From the NCBI RefSeq assembly GCF_016722785.1, contig NZ_JAEQNE010000002.1:806001-870000 (forward strand): a DNA stretch of 64,000 bases, in the 5' to 3' direction. Positions 27,596 to 39,966 of the stretch are shown piece by piece. A model generated the notes under the pieces. That model saw nothing but the letters and a program-made list of their open reading frames with translations. It had not been told where the DNA came from and searched no databases. The DNA is from Ramlibacter monticola. GTDB lineage: Bacteria; Pseudomonadota; Gammaproteobacteria; Burkholderiales; Burkholderiaceae_C. Numbering within the stretch: the stretch's first letter is position 1; the number at the start of each line of letters is the position of its first letter. The translations under genes and the position numbers were made by a program.

Positions 27596-28361
27596 GCCTG
27601 GCGCGGAAGCGCCCGACGGCGAACTGTTCGCCATCGGGCCGGCGCGCGACGCGCGCTACACGGTCAAGGAGCGCTGGCGCGACTGCGAGAATTTCCCGGG
27701 CGATCACCCGCTGCACCACGTGGAGTTCACCCACCGTCAGATGAACGAGGAGGTGAACGGCCTGGAGTGTTCGGCCGCCTGCCTGGCCGACTATCCGCAG
27801 GCGGACTGGGAGCTGCGGATGTGGTTTGCGCGTCAGTGCGCAGACGAGGCGCGCCATGCGCGGATGTTCCGCCGGCGACTCGAAGGAATGGGCGCGCACG
27901 TGGGCCAGTTCCCGGTCATGAACTTCCAGTACCGGATCATCTGCAGGGCCGACAGCCTGCTCGGCCGCCTGACCATCCAGAACCGCACTTTCGAGGCCGG
28001 CGGGCTCGACGCCGTCGCCTGGGTCGCCCGGAAGATGCACGACGAGGGCGACGCGCCCCTCGCCGACTTCTTCGAATCCCAGCTGGCCGACGAAATCCTC
28101 CACGTGCGCTTTGCCAACGAATGGCTGCGCAAGCTGATCCGGGACGATCCGCGCCAGCTGCTCGACATGAGCAAGACTCTGGGACGAGCGGCCCGGGGCT
28201 TCAGGTACGTGATGGGAAACGAAGGCACCGAGGGGGTCTACTATCCGACCGATCGGCTTGCGCGCCTCGAGGCCGGGTTCACCGAGGACGAAGTGAAGAC
28301 GGCGTCCGAACTGGGCACGCAGGTCGCGTCCGGAGAGCTTCGTGGCCATCCACGATCCTGA
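27573..28361 (+). CDS. DUF455/ferritin-like diiron-type protein, copy 3
   Basis: 262 residues from ATG 27573 (a GTG one codon earlier is possible), overlapping copy 2 by 23 bases. Same core: NEEVNGLECSAACLADYPQ, QCADEARHARMFRRRLEG, GQFPVMNFQY, NRTFEAGGLDAV, LADEILHVRFANEWL. Putative ligands Glu65, Glu92/His95, Glu141, Asp165 and Glu174/His177. Asp165 replaces the Glu of the other copies, so the sites may differ in reactivity. Its N-terminus (residues 1-40) is unlike the other two. The last 20 bases overlap the S26-like gene. Confidence 0.78.
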   Translation: MQDSLSNEPGAEAPDGELFAIGPARDARYTVKERWRDCENFPGDHPLHHVEFTHRQMNEEVNGLECSAACLADYPQADWELRMWFARQCADEARHARMFRRRLEGMGAHVGQFPVMNFQYRIICRADSLLGRLTIQNRTFEAGGLDAVAWVARKMHDEGDAPLADFFESQLADEILHVRFANEWLRKLIRDDPRQLLDMSKTLGRAARGFRYVMGNEGTEGVYYPTDRLARLEAGFTEDEVKTASELGTQVASGELRGHPRS

Positions 28362-28941
28362 AGTCGTCGCGGCGATCGGGCAACTCCTGCGCGGCGACCC
28401 CCAGCGCACGCTCGTCGTCGCCGACAGCCTGCGCGGACCGGATCGCTACATCGAGTCGACCGTCAGCGGGTTCAGCATGGGACCCGACCTGCCTCCGGGG
28501 TCGCGGATCCGCATCGCGCTGCTCCCGCCTTCGGGGCACGCGGCAGGACAGATCGTTGCCTACCTCGCCAACGACCAGGTCATCGTTCACCGGGTCCTGC
28601 ACTGCGGTCGAGCGGGCCCGGCACGCAAGCACCTGATCGCCCGCGGCGATGCGACCCTGGTGCCGGATCCTCCGGTCGAGCTCACCCATGTGCTCGGACC
28701 TGTCACCGGTGTCTGGTCCGCAGGCGGCTGGAAGCCCCCCGCGGATCCACGGCCGCGGTCCGCGCGCGCCCGGTTGGTGCGCGCCCTCCTCGCGGCGCTG
28801 GCGATCGCTGGGATGTACCTGAGCCCGCGCGCCACCGCGCGGGCACTGATAGCGGTGCACCGTGGCGCGGGAGCGCTGCGCGGCGCCTGGGGGGCGGCAT
28901 TGCAACAGCGCCGCGACCGGGGACGGCACGAACCCTCCTGA
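28342..28941 (+). CDS. S26-type signal-peptidase-like protein
   Basis: 199 residues from a GTG start, overlapping copy 3. Signal-peptidase-like elements: STVSGFSMGPDLPPGSRI with candidate nucleophile Ser45, DQVIVHRVLHCG with His83 where bacterial leader peptidases have Lys, and the LIARGDATLVPD box. The single hydrophobic segment is near the C-terminus (LLAALAIAGMYL, about 146-157), opposite to the N-terminal anchor of LepB. A His base is characteristic of ER/archaeal-type S26 enzymes. It could cleave the leader from the cluster's peptide; no transglutaminase-type lasso protease is present. Confidence 0.72.
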   Translation: MAIHDPEVVAAIGQLLRGDPQRTLVVADSLRGPDRYIESTVSGFSMGPDLPPGSRIRIALLPPSGHAAGQIVAYLANDQVIVHRVLHCGRAGPARKHLIARGDATLVPDPPVELTHVLGPVTGVWSAGGWKPPADPRPRSARARLVRALLAALAIAGMYLSPRATARALIAVHRGAGALRGAWGAALQQRRDRGRHEPS

Positions 28942-28948
28942 GCAGGCG

Positions 28949-28968
28949 CCGGCGTCGGGCTTCGCCGG
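28949..28968. terminator. Possible bidirectional terminator between convergent operons
   Basis: CCGGCG (28949-28954) and CGCCGG (28963-28968) form a 6-base stem in the 27-base gap between the two convergent halves of the peptide cluster. There is no clear T-run on either side, so the call is weak. Confidence 0.3.
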
Positions 28969-30732
28969 TCAGGCGGAGGAAGTCTGCGCTTCGACGACCC
29001 GGCCACGCTCCAGCGTGTAGCAGCGATCGCAATGTGCCACCGTGCTGGCGCGATGCGCCACGATCAGCACCGTGCGCGAACCGTGCGAGCGCAACGAACG
29101 CAGCACCTCGTTCTCGGTCGCGGTGTCGAGCGCACCGGTGGGCTCGTCGAGCACGAGCACGGCGGGATCGCGGTAGAGTGCGCGCGCCAATCCGATGCGT
29201 TGCATCTGCCCCCCCGAGAGGCGGACACCGCGCTCGCCCAGCATCGTGTCGAGCCCCTCGGGCAGGTCGCGTACCAGCTCCGCGAGCCGGACGGCCCGCA
29301 GCGCGCGCCACAGCGCCTCCCGATCGACCTGGTCCGCAGGCACACCGAAGGCGACGTTGCTCGCCACCGTATCGTCGATCACGCAGACCGACTGGGGCAC
29401 GAAGGCGACCTGGTCCTGCCAGGCACGCAGGGCGTCGCGCACGTCGATGCCGTCGACGCGCACCTGCCCCTGCTCCGGCGTCAGCAGGCCCAGGATGATG
29501 TGCACCAGCGTGCTCTTGCCCGCACCACTGGGGCCGACCACCGCGACCCACTCGCCGCGGCGCAGGTCCAGGGACAAGTCCGCGAGGGTGGGCTCGCTGG
29601 CTCCCGGATAGCTGAAGCTCACGCCGCGCACTTCGAGGCGGGTCCTCAGCGGCGCGAGCGGCACGCCGGCCGCGGCTGCGCCCTGCGGAGTCCCGAGGCT
29701 CAGCTCGGCGTGGAGAAGGTCGATCGCGTGCCGTGCATAGTGGAGCGCCTGGGCCGCGTTCATCAAGCGCTGCACGGACGGCATGAGACGGAACGCTGCC
29801 ACCGCGAAGACGCCGAGCAGGGGCAGCACGGATGCCGGTCCCCGCCCCAGGACGACGAGGACGACCGCCAGGACGGTGAGCCCCAGCACCGCCAGCAACT
29901 CGAGCAACAGGCGAGGCAACTGCACCAGCGTCGCGAGCCACTGGCCGGCCCGGGCGCTCTCGACTGTGTGGATGCGGCAACGTTCGGCGAATTCGAAGGT
30001 CCGGTTCGTCAGCTTGATTTCCCGCACCGCGGCCAGGCCCTGCTGGAGGTGCTGCAGCCGCAGGCCCTCGTGGTGCTGGCGCGCAGCTCCGGCCCGGGCG
30101 ATGGTGGTTCGCGTGAGCCGGTGAAAGCCCCATGCAGCGCCCCCCATCAGGGGAGCGAACGCGAGCGTCCCCAGCGGTTCGACCGCGATCAGCAGGGTGC
30201 CGATGCAGGCCAGTACCAGGCTCTCGGAAATGAACGCCAGCATCGCCTGCAGGCCATACGGGGCGAACAGGTTCACTTCGTTGACGACGTTTCGGACCAG
30301 CTCCGCCGAGTTGCGCTGGAGATGGAAAAGCCACGGCCGTCCGAGGTAGATCGAGAACAAGCGGTGCGAAAGCTGCGTTTGCACCGCGAAGAGGAAACGC
30401 GACTGGCGGTGTGCGAGAAACGCGAGGAATACCGCCTTGAAGGTATAGACCGCTGCCAGGACGCCCAACCCCAGCGCGACCAGCCAGGGCCCGCGCTGCA
30501 TCCCGAGGGCTTGCAGCGCCGCATCGAACCAGGGATACCGGTGCGCGGCCTCGCCCTCACCATCGCCCAGCAGGATGATCGCCGGCAGCATGACACCGAC
30601 ACCGAGCGTCTCGATCGCGGTGCCGACGACGATGAGCACGAGGAGGAAACCAGCCTCGCGACGCGCGGGCGGATCCAGCAAGTCGCGGACCTTGCGAGCG
30701 ATCTGACCGGCGTCCGCGGCCGAGTTCGACAT
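28969..30732 (-). CDS. ABC exporter with fused membrane and ATPase domains
   Basis: 587 residues, half-transporter organisation. The first ~330 residues carry about six membrane segments (FLLVLIVVGTAIETLGVGVM, LLELLAVLGLTVLAVVLVVL); the ATPase follows with Walker A GPSGAGKSTLVHI, signature RLSGGQMQRIGLARAL, Walker B AVLVLDEPTGALDT and switch His in IVAHRAST. It functions as a homodimer, and this architecture exports peptides or lipids. No C39 peptidase domain precedes it, so leader removal would need another enzyme. It follows the methyltransferase gene by 6 bases. Confidence 0.9.
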   Translation of the reverse strand: MSNSAADAGQIARKVRDLLDPPARREAGFLLVLIVVGTAIETLGVGVMLPAIILLGDGEGEAAHRYPWFDAALQALGMQRGPWLVALGLGVLAAVYTFKAVFLAFLAHRQSRFLFAVQTQLSHRLFSIYLGRPWLFHLQRNSAELVRNVVNEVNLFAPYGLQAMLAFISESLVLACIGTLLIAVEPLGTLAFAPLMGGAAWGFHRLTRTTIARAGAARQHHEGLRLQHLQQGLAAVREIKLTNRTFEFAERCRIHTVESARAGQWLATLVQLPRLLLELLAVLGLTVLAVVLVVLGRGPASVLPLLGVFAVAAFRLMPSVQRLMNAAQALHYARHAIDLLHAELSLGTPQGAAAAGVPLAPLRTRLEVRGVSFSYPGASEPTLADLSLDLRRGEWVAVVGPSGAGKSTLVHIILGLLTPEQGQVRVDGIDVRDALRAWQDQVAFVPQSVCVIDDTVASNVAFGVPADQVDREALWRALRAVRLAELVRDLPEGLDTMLGERGVRLSGGQMQRIGLARALYRDPAVLVLDEPTGALDTATENEVLRSLRSHGSRTVLIVAHRASTVAHCDRCYTLERGRVVEAQTSSA

Positions 30733-30738
30733 GGCGTC

Positions 30739-31598
30739 TTATAGCACCACAGCCGCAGGTCTGACGCCGGCCCGCGGGCGCGCACGGATGGCGACGTCGT
30801 AGTTCCCGAAGACGAGGCCGAGCGAGCGTGTGACCAGTGGCGCGCTCGACGCGGCGAGGCGCGTCCTGGCCCACGCGCTCGCCCGCGCCCGGGCTCCCTG
30901 CGGCCGGCCGGACGAGAGTCCTGCGCCGTGGGGAGTGAGGAAGCGCGGGCTGGTGGAGAGCACCTCGAATCCCGCCAGTCTCAGCATCGCATGCAGCCCG
31001 GCGGTGTTCGCGCGCCACCACTGGAGCGGCGCGGGCTCCAGCCGCGCGCAGGGACTCGACGGATGCAGGAGATCGAGCCGGGCATCCACGGTCTCCAGCA
31101 ACATCAGCTCGCCTGCGCAAACGCCGGCGATGCGCCGCAGGGCTCGCACCGGGTCCCGCAGGTGGATCAGCAGGGTGCCGCAAAAGATGACGTCGAAGAC
31201 GCCATGCATGGCGGGGTCGAGGTCGTAGACCGAGCAGGCTATGCGACGCACGCGCGAGGAACGCGCGGCCGCGGCCATTTCGAAGCGCTTCTTGCGCCTT
31301 GCGGCCGACCGGCGCAACTCCTCGATGTCGCGATCCCGGACCTCCTGGGGAAGGTCGAGCTGCCACGGATCATCCACGTCGATCGCGAGCACTTCGGCAG
31401 CCCCGCGACGCTCGATCTCGAAGGCCCAGAAGCCATCGCAGGTCCCCACATCGAGGCATCGCGCCCCCGTGAGCGCGGGCCAGTCCAATCGCGCGCTGCA
31501 GCTCCGCATGTCGAACACTCCCGGGGTGCAGGACCCGTCGGGCAGTTCGATGGTGTGGAACCAGCGCTCGGCGTGCAGCGCCTCGACGTCGGCGCAAT

Positions 31599-31602
<4 letters not shown>
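30739..31602 (-). CDS. SAM-dependent methyltransferase of the peptide cluster
   Basis: 287 residues from a GTG at 31602 that overlaps the synthetase stop (GTGA), which fixes the start. CmoB-like N-terminal pattern WFHTIELPDGSCTPGVFD, then motif I CLDVGTCDGFWAFEIE (about 49-64), acidic motif VLAIDVDDPW, and VIFCGTLLIHLRDPVRALR. It should transfer a methyl or related group; the CmoB resemblance concerns fold, not tRNA substrate. Position between the synthetase and the exporter suggests peptide tailoring. Confidence 0.82.
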
Positions 31603-35204
<3,602 letters not shown>

Positions 35205-35220
35205 GCCGCCAGCGACCGCG

Positions 35221-36123
35221 TCAGCGGATCCGCTGGATCAGACTGGACGTGTCCCAGCGGTTCCCGCCCATCTCCTGGATGTCCGCATAGAACTGGTCCA
35301 CCAGCGCCGTCACCGGCAGCCGCGCGCCGTTGCGCTTCGCCTCGTCGAGGCACAGCCCCAGGTCCTTGCGCATCCAGTCCACCGCGAAGCCGAAGTCGAA
35401 CTTGCCGGCGATCATCGTCTTGCCGCGGTTGTCCATCTGCCAGCTCTGGGCGGCGCCCTTGCCGATCACCTCCAGCACCTGCTCCATGTCCAGGCCTGCC
35501 TTCGCGCCGAAGGCGATGGCCTCCGACAGCCCCTGGACCAGGCCCGCGATGGCGATCTGGTTGACCATCTTGGCGAGCTGTCCGGCGCCGCTGCCACCCA
35601 GCAGCGTGAAGGCGCGCGAGAAGGCCATCGCAACCGGCCTGGCGGCATCGAAGGCCGCCTGCTCGCCGCCGCACATCACGGTCAGCATGCCGTTCTGCGC
35701 GCCGGCCTGGCCGCCGGACACCGGCGCGTCGACGAACTGCAGGCCGCGCTGCTTCGCCTCGGCGGCCAGCTCGCGCGCCACGTCGGCCGAGGCGGTGGTG
35801 TGGTCGACGAACACGGCGCCGGCCTTCATGCCGCCGAAGGCGCCCTGCTCGCCCAGCGCCACGGAGCGCAGGTCGGCGTCGTTGCCGACGCAGCAGAACA
35901 CCAGGTCGCAGTCGGCCACTGCCTCGCGCGGCGTGGGCGCGGCGGCGCCGGTGAACTCCTTGCACCAGGCCAGCCGCTTCTCGGCGCTGCGGTTGTAGAC
36001 GGTGACACGGTGGCCCGCCAGCGCGAGGTGGCCCGCCATCGGAAAGCCCATGACGCCGAGGCCGAGGAAGGCCACCTTGCGGGAAGGCGTGGTTTCGTAG
36101 GTCCTGGGGTTGGTGCTTGGCAT
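35221..36123 (-). CDS. NAD(P)-dependent beta-hydroxyacid dehydrogenase (3-hydroxyisobutyrate dehydrogenase family)
   Basis: 300 residues. Rossmann start VAFLGLGVMGFPMAGHLALAG, substrate loop FVDAPVSGGQAGAQNGMLTV, and catalytic-lysine segment GSGAGQLAKMVNQI (Lys about 180). The family oxidises 3-hydroxyisobutyrate, tartronate semialdehyde or related acids. No valine-catabolism genes lie nearby, so the substrate is open. It is downstream of a long palindromic repeat on the same side. Confidence 0.92.
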   Translation of the reverse strand: MPSTNPRTYETTPSRKVAFLGLGVMGFPMAGHLALAGHRVTVYNRSAEKRLAWCKEFTGAAAPTPREAVADCDLVFCCVGNDADLRSVALGEQGAFGGMKAGAVFVDHTTASADVARELAAEAKQRGLQFVDAPVSGGQAGAQNGMLTVMCGGEQAAFDAARPVAMAFSRAFTLLGGSGAGQLAKMVNQIAIAGLVQGLSEAIAFGAKAGLDMEQVLEVIGKGAAQSWQMDNRGKTMIAGKFDFGFAVDWMRKDLGLCLDEAKRNGARLPVTALVDQFYADIQEMGGNRWDTSSLIQRIR

Positions 36124-36191
36124 GCGGAATTCCGTTGTTTGAAGCGGCCGATTCTAGGAGAGGCCGCGGGCGGGACAGGTCGTAAAACCAG

Positions 36192-36299
36192 ACAGCCGAA
36201 CGCAGAGGGCGCAGAGGTTACGCAGAGGACGCAGAAGAACATCCTTCAAGGATTGTTCTGCGTCCTCTGCGTACCTCTGCGCCCTCTGCGTTCGGCTGT
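36192..36299. repeat. Long near-perfect palindrome of CGCAGAGGACGC units
   Basis: The left arm (36192-36239) and right arm (36255-36299) are inverted copies differing at a few bases: ACAGCCGAACGCAGAGGGCG on the left, its complement on the right. The centre is itself an inverted repeat, ATCCTT-C-AAGGAT. The whole ~108 bases can fold as one hairpin. A second element built of the same CGCAGAGGACGC unit lies at 58896-58997. It sits between pilU's 3' end and the dehydrogenase start. Confidence 0.85.
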
Positions 36300-36323
36300 T
36301 CGGTTTTTCTGTTCGGCCTGCGC

Positions 36324-37460
36324 TCACACGATCGCGAGGTGCTCGGTGCCCGCCGCCAGGTCCTGCGACTTGGCGCGCTGGGAGTTGAGCTTGATCTGCA
36401 GCCGCAGGTCGTTGACCGAGTCGGCGTTGCGCAGCGCGTCCTCGTACGAGATCAGGTTGTTCTCGTACATGTCGAAGAGCGCCTGGTCGAAGGTCTGCAT
36501 GCCCAGGTTGCGGCTCTTCTTCATCACTTCCTTGATCTCGGAGACTTCGCCCTTGAAGATCAGGTCCGAGATCAGCGGCGAGTTCAGCAGGACCTCCACC
36601 GCGGCGGCGCGCCCCTTGCCGTCCTGCTTGGGCACCAGGCGCTGCGAGCAGAAGGCCTTCAGGTTCAGCGACAGGTCCATCAGCAGCTGCGGCCGGCGCT
36701 CTTCCGGGAAGAAGTTGATCACGCGGTCCAGCGCCTGGTTGGCGCTGTTGGCGTGCAGCGTCGCCATGCACAGGTGACCCGTTTCGGCGAACGCGATGGC
36801 GTGCTCCATGGTCTCGCGGTCGCGGATCTCCCCCATCAGGATCACGTCGGGGGCCTGCCGCAGCGTGTTCTTCAGCGCGGCCTCCCAGCTGTCCGTGTCC
36901 AGCCCCACCTCGCGCTGCGTCACCACGCAGTTCTTGTGCGGATGCACGAATTCGACCGGGTCCTCGATGGTGATGATGTGCCCGTAGCTCTGCTCGTTGC
37001 GCCAGTCGATCATGGCCGCCAGCGTCGTCGACTTGCCCGAGCCGGTGGCGCCCACCAGCACGACCAGGCCGCGCTTGGTCATCACCACGTCCTTCAGCAC
37101 CTGCGGCACGCCCAGCTTGTCGATGGTGGGCAGGATCTGGGGAATGACCCGCAGCACCATGCCGACCTTGCTTTGCTGCACGAAGGCATTGACGCGGAAG
37201 CGCCCCACGCCGGGCGGGGAGATCGCGAAGTTGCACTCCTTGGTGCGCTCGAACTCGGCGGCCTGCTTGTCGTTCATGATCGAGCGGGCCAGCGCCAGCG
37301 TGTGCGCGGCCGACAGCGGCTGCGGCGACACCTTCGTCACCTTGCCGTCGACCTTGATCGCCGGCGGGAAGTCCGCGGTGATGAACAGGTCGCTGCCGTT
37401 GCGGCCGACCATCAGCTTCAGCAGGTCGTTGATGAATTTCGAGGCCTGATCGCGTTCCAT
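36324..37460 (-). CDS. pilU: Type IV pilus retraction ATPase PilU
   Basis: 378 residues. PilT-like hexameric ATPase: N-terminal PAS-like part (LLKLMVGRNGSDLFITADFP), Walker A GATGSGKSTTLAAMI, Asp/Glu-box ITIEDPVEFVHPHKNC, Walker B DVILMGEIRDRETME, His-box ETGHLCMATLHANSANQ. It aids PilT in pilus retraction. Slightly longer C-terminus than PilT, as usual for PilU. Downstream of pilT, separated by a 116-base gap that holds a palindromic repeat. Confidence 0.96.
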   Translation of the reverse strand: MERDQASKFINDLLKLMVGRNGSDLFITADFPPAIKVDGKVTKVSPQPLSAAHTLALARSIMNDKQAAEFERTKECNFAISPPGVGRFRVNAFVQQSKVGMVLRVIPQILPTIDKLGVPQVLKDVVMTKRGLVVLVGATGSGKSTTLAAMIDWRNEQSYGHIITIEDPVEFVHPHKNCVVTQREVGLDTDSWEAALKNTLRQAPDVILMGEIRDRETMEHAIAFAETGHLCMATLHANSANQALDRVINFFPEERRPQLLMDLSLNLKAFCSQRLVPKQDGKGRAAAVEVLLNSPLISDLIFKGEVSEIKEVMKKSRNLGMQTFDQALFDMYENNLISYEDALRNADSVNDLRLQIKLNSQRAKSQDLAAGTEHLAIV

Positions 37461-37496
37461 GGTGGATCCTGATTCGCTGAAAGCTGACTAGCGCTC

Positions 37497-37575
37497 GCCG
37501 CCGGGCCGCCCCAAGGCGAGCACGGCCCCCTCGGGGGGCAGCGCACTACACGAAGTGAGAAGCGTGGGGGCCATG
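37497..37575. repeat. Palindromic intergenic repeat between pilT and pilU
   Basis: Contains GGGCCGCCCCAAGGCGAGCA, CCCCCTCGGGGGG (37527-37539 region), GCAGCGC and AAGCGTGGGGGCC. Read on the minus strand this gives the same ordered blocks as the segment embedded in aceE at 7965-8055. Length about 75 bases, no coding potential. Confidence 0.8.
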
Positions 37576-37576
37576 A

Positions 37577-38620
37577 TCATCCGGGGAAATTCTCGGGGAT
37601 CTTGGCCTTGCTGCGGGCTTCGGCCGGGCTGATCATGTTGCGCCTCACCAGGTCCGTCAGGTTCTGGTCCAGCGTCTGCATGCCCATGCTGTTGCCGGTC
37701 TGGATGGCGGAGTACATCTGCGCCACCTTGGCCTCGCGGATCAGGTTGCGGATGGCGGAGGTGCCGATCATGATCTCGTGCGCCGCCACGCGGCCGGAGC
37801 CGTCCTTGGTCTTGCACAGCGTCTGCGAGATCACCGCCTGCAGCGATTCCGACAGCATCGCGCGGACCATTTCCTTTTCCTCCGCGGGGAACACGTCGAT
37901 GATCCGGTCGATGGTCTTGGCGGCGCTGGAGGTGTGCAGCGTGCCGAACACCAGGTGGCCCGTTTCGGCGGCCGTCATGGCCAGGCGGATCGTTTCCAGG
38001 TCGCGCATTTCGCCCACCAGGATGCAGTCCGGGTCCTCCCGCAGCGCGGAGCGCAGCGCGTTGGCGAAGGACAGCGTCATCGGGCCCACTTCGCGCTGGT
38101 TGACCAGGCACTTCTTGGACTCGTGCACGAATTCGATCGGGTCTTCCACCGTCAGGATGTGGCCGTACTCGGTCTCGTTCAGGTGGTTGATCATGGCCGC
38201 CAGGGTGGTGGACTTGCCCGAGCCCGTGGGGCCCGTCACCAGCACCATGCCGCGCGGCTTGAGCGCCAGGTCGCCGAAGATCTTGGGCGCGTTGAGCTGT
38301 TCCAGCGTCAGGATCTTGGAGGGAATCGTCCGGAACACGGCACCGGCGCCGCGGTTCTGGTTGAAGGCGTTGACGCGGAAGCGCGCCAGGCCCTCGATCT
38401 CGAACGAAAAGTCACATTCCAGGAACTCTTCGTACTGCTTGCGCTGCGAGTCGTTCATGATGTCGTAGACCATCGCGTGGACCTGCTTGTGGTCCATGGG
38501 GTCCACGTTGATGCGGCGCACGTCGCCGTGCACGCGGATCATCGGCGGCAGGCCGGCCGACAGGTGCAGGTCCGATGCCTTGTTCTTGACGCTGAACGCG
38601 AGCAGCTGGGTAATATCCAC
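37577..38620 (-). CDS. pilT: Type IV pilus retraction ATPase PilT
   Basis: 347 residues. DITQLLAFSVKNKASDLHLS start, Walker A TGPTGSGKSTTLAAMI, LTVEDPIEFVHESKKC, Walker B CILVGEMRDLETIR, His-box ETGHLVFGTLHTSSA, and the PilT-specific AIRNLIREAK near the C-terminus. It depolymerises the pilus to power twitching and DNA uptake. Its divergent neighbour is yggS, a conserved proteobacterial arrangement. Confidence 0.97.
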   Translation of the reverse strand: MDITQLLAFSVKNKASDLHLSAGLPPMIRVHGDVRRINVDPMDHKQVHAMVYDIMNDSQRKQYEEFLECDFSFEIEGLARFRVNAFNQNRGAGAVFRTIPSKILTLEQLNAPKIFGDLALKPRGMVLVTGPTGSGKSTTLAAMINHLNETEYGHILTVEDPIEFVHESKKCLVNQREVGPMTLSFANALRSALREDPDCILVGEMRDLETIRLAMTAAETGHLVFGTLHTSSAAKTIDRIIDVFPAEEKEMVRAMLSESLQAVISQTLCKTKDGSGRVAAHEIMIGTSAIRNLIREAKVAQMYSAIQTGNSMGMQTLDQNLTDLVRRNMISPAEARSKAKIPENFPG

Positions 38621-38691
38621 GGATCCCTCTTACTTCCTCTTCTGGAATGGTCTCGCCAACGGCGACCCCCGCGCGGTTGGGCCGACCCATT

Positions 38692-39381
38692 ATGACGACG
38701 ATTGCAGCCAACCTCCAGACCGTGCGGGAGCGGATCGCGCACGCCTGTACCGACGCCGGACGCGACGTGACCGAAGTCACGCTGCTCACCGTGTCGAAGA
38801 CGTTCGGACCCGACGCGGTGCGCGAGGCGCATGCCGCGGGCGCCACCGCCTTCGGCGAGAACTACATCCAGGAGGCGGTGGAGAAGCAGGCCCTGCTGGG
38901 CGACCTCGATGCCGAGTGGCATTGCATCGGGCCGATCCAGAGCAACAAGACGAGGCTGGTGGCCTCCCACTTCGACTGGGCGCAGACGGTGGACCGGCTG
39001 AAGATCGCGCAGCGGCTGTCCGAGCAGCGGCCGGCGGAGCTGCCGCCGCTGAACGTGTGCATCCAGGTGAACATCGACGGCGGCCCGAACAAGTCGGGCG
39101 TGGCGCCGCAGGAGGCGCTGGAGCTGGCGCGCGCGGTCCTCGCGCTGCCGCGGCTGCGGCTGCGGGGGCTCATGAGCCTGCCGGAGCCGGCCGAGGGTTT
39201 CGCCGCGCAGCGCGCGGTGCACGAACGCGCGCGGGAGCTGTTCGGGGAACTGCGCCTGCAAGGGCTGCCGCTGGACACGCTGTCCATGGGCATGACGGAG
39301 GACCTGGAAGCGGCGATCCACGCCGGCAGCACGATGGTCCGGGTGGGGACGGCGATCTTCGGGCGGCGGGACAAGCCTTAG
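38692..39381 (+). CDS. YggS-family PLP homeostasis protein
   Basis: 229 residues from ATG 38692. Type III-fold PLP-binding protein: EVTLLTVSKTFGPDAVREAH with the PLP lysine, GENYIQEAVEK, WHCIGPIQSNKT, CIQVNIDGGPNKSGV, LRGLMSLPEPAE, LSMGMTEDLEAAI. It has no catalytic activity known but buffers PLP and affects amino-acid pools. Divergent from pilT by 71 bases. Confidence 0.95.
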   Translation: MTTIAANLQTVRERIAHACTDAGRDVTEVTLLTVSKTFGPDAVREAHAAGATAFGENYIQEAVEKQALLGDLDAEWHCIGPIQSNKTRLVASHFDWAQTVDRLKIAQRLSEQRPAELPPLNVCIQVNIDGGPNKSGVAPQEALELARAVLALPRLRLRGLMSLPEPAEGFAAQRAVHERARELFGELRLQGLPLDTLSMGMTEDLEAAIHAGSTMVRVGTAIFGRRDKP

Positions 39382-39393
39382 GCGCCTGGGCTC

Positions 39394-39873
39394 CTAGAGC
39401 CGCAGCGGCAGCCGGCTCGTGCTCTTCACCTCCTCCATCACCGCATACGTCCGCGTCTCCCGCACCCCGGGCAGCTGCCACAGCACCGTCCCCGCGAAAT
39501 CGCGGTAGGCGTGCATGTCGGCCACGCGCGTCTTCAGCAGGTAGTCGAAGCCGCCGGCGACCATGTGGCACTCCAGGATCTGCGGGTGCACCTGCACGGC
39601 GGCCTTGAAGGCCTCGAAGACGTTGGGCGTGGTGCGATCCAGCAACACCTCCACGAACACCAGCAGGCCGGCGCCCAGCTTCAGCGGATCAAGCCGCGCC
39701 TCGTACCCCAGGATGTAGCCCTCGCGCGTCAGCCGCTGCACCCGCGCCAGCACGGCGGTCGGCGACAGCGCCACGGCCTCGGCCAGCTTGAGGTTGGACA
39801 GGCGCCCGTCGGCCTGCAGAACCTGCAGGATTCTCAGGTCGATGCGATCGAGATCGGGGGCGGTGTCGCTCAT
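39394..39873 (-). CDS. Lrp/AsnC-family regulator, probable proline-utilisation regulator
   Basis: 159 residues. Helix-turn-helix DRIDLRILQVLQADGRLSNL / LAEAVALSPTAVLARVQRL, then RAM domain (ILECHMVAGGFDYLLKTRVAD). Divergently transcribed from putA across 93 bases, the usual arrangement of the PutR-type activator that responds to proline. Role inferred from position. Confidence 0.9.
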   Translation of the reverse strand: MSDTAPDLDRIDLRILQVLQADGRLSNLKLAEAVALSPTAVLARVQRLTREGYILGYEARLDPLKLGAGLLVFVEVLLDRTTPNVFEAFKAAVQVHPQILECHMVAGGFDYLLKTRVADMHAYRDFAGTVLWQLPGVRETRTYAVMEEVKSTSRLPLRL

Positions 39874-39966
39874 GGTCCGAGTTTTTATCTCCAGGCGACC
39901 CCAACTTTAGCGAATTATTCGGATGACAACCGGGGACGATTCGGATCGTTCACCATCCGATCCACC

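Noticed and set aside
36192-36299. CRISPR array
   Set aside because: The repeated units are arranged as one inverted repeat without regular spacers, and there are no cas genes.
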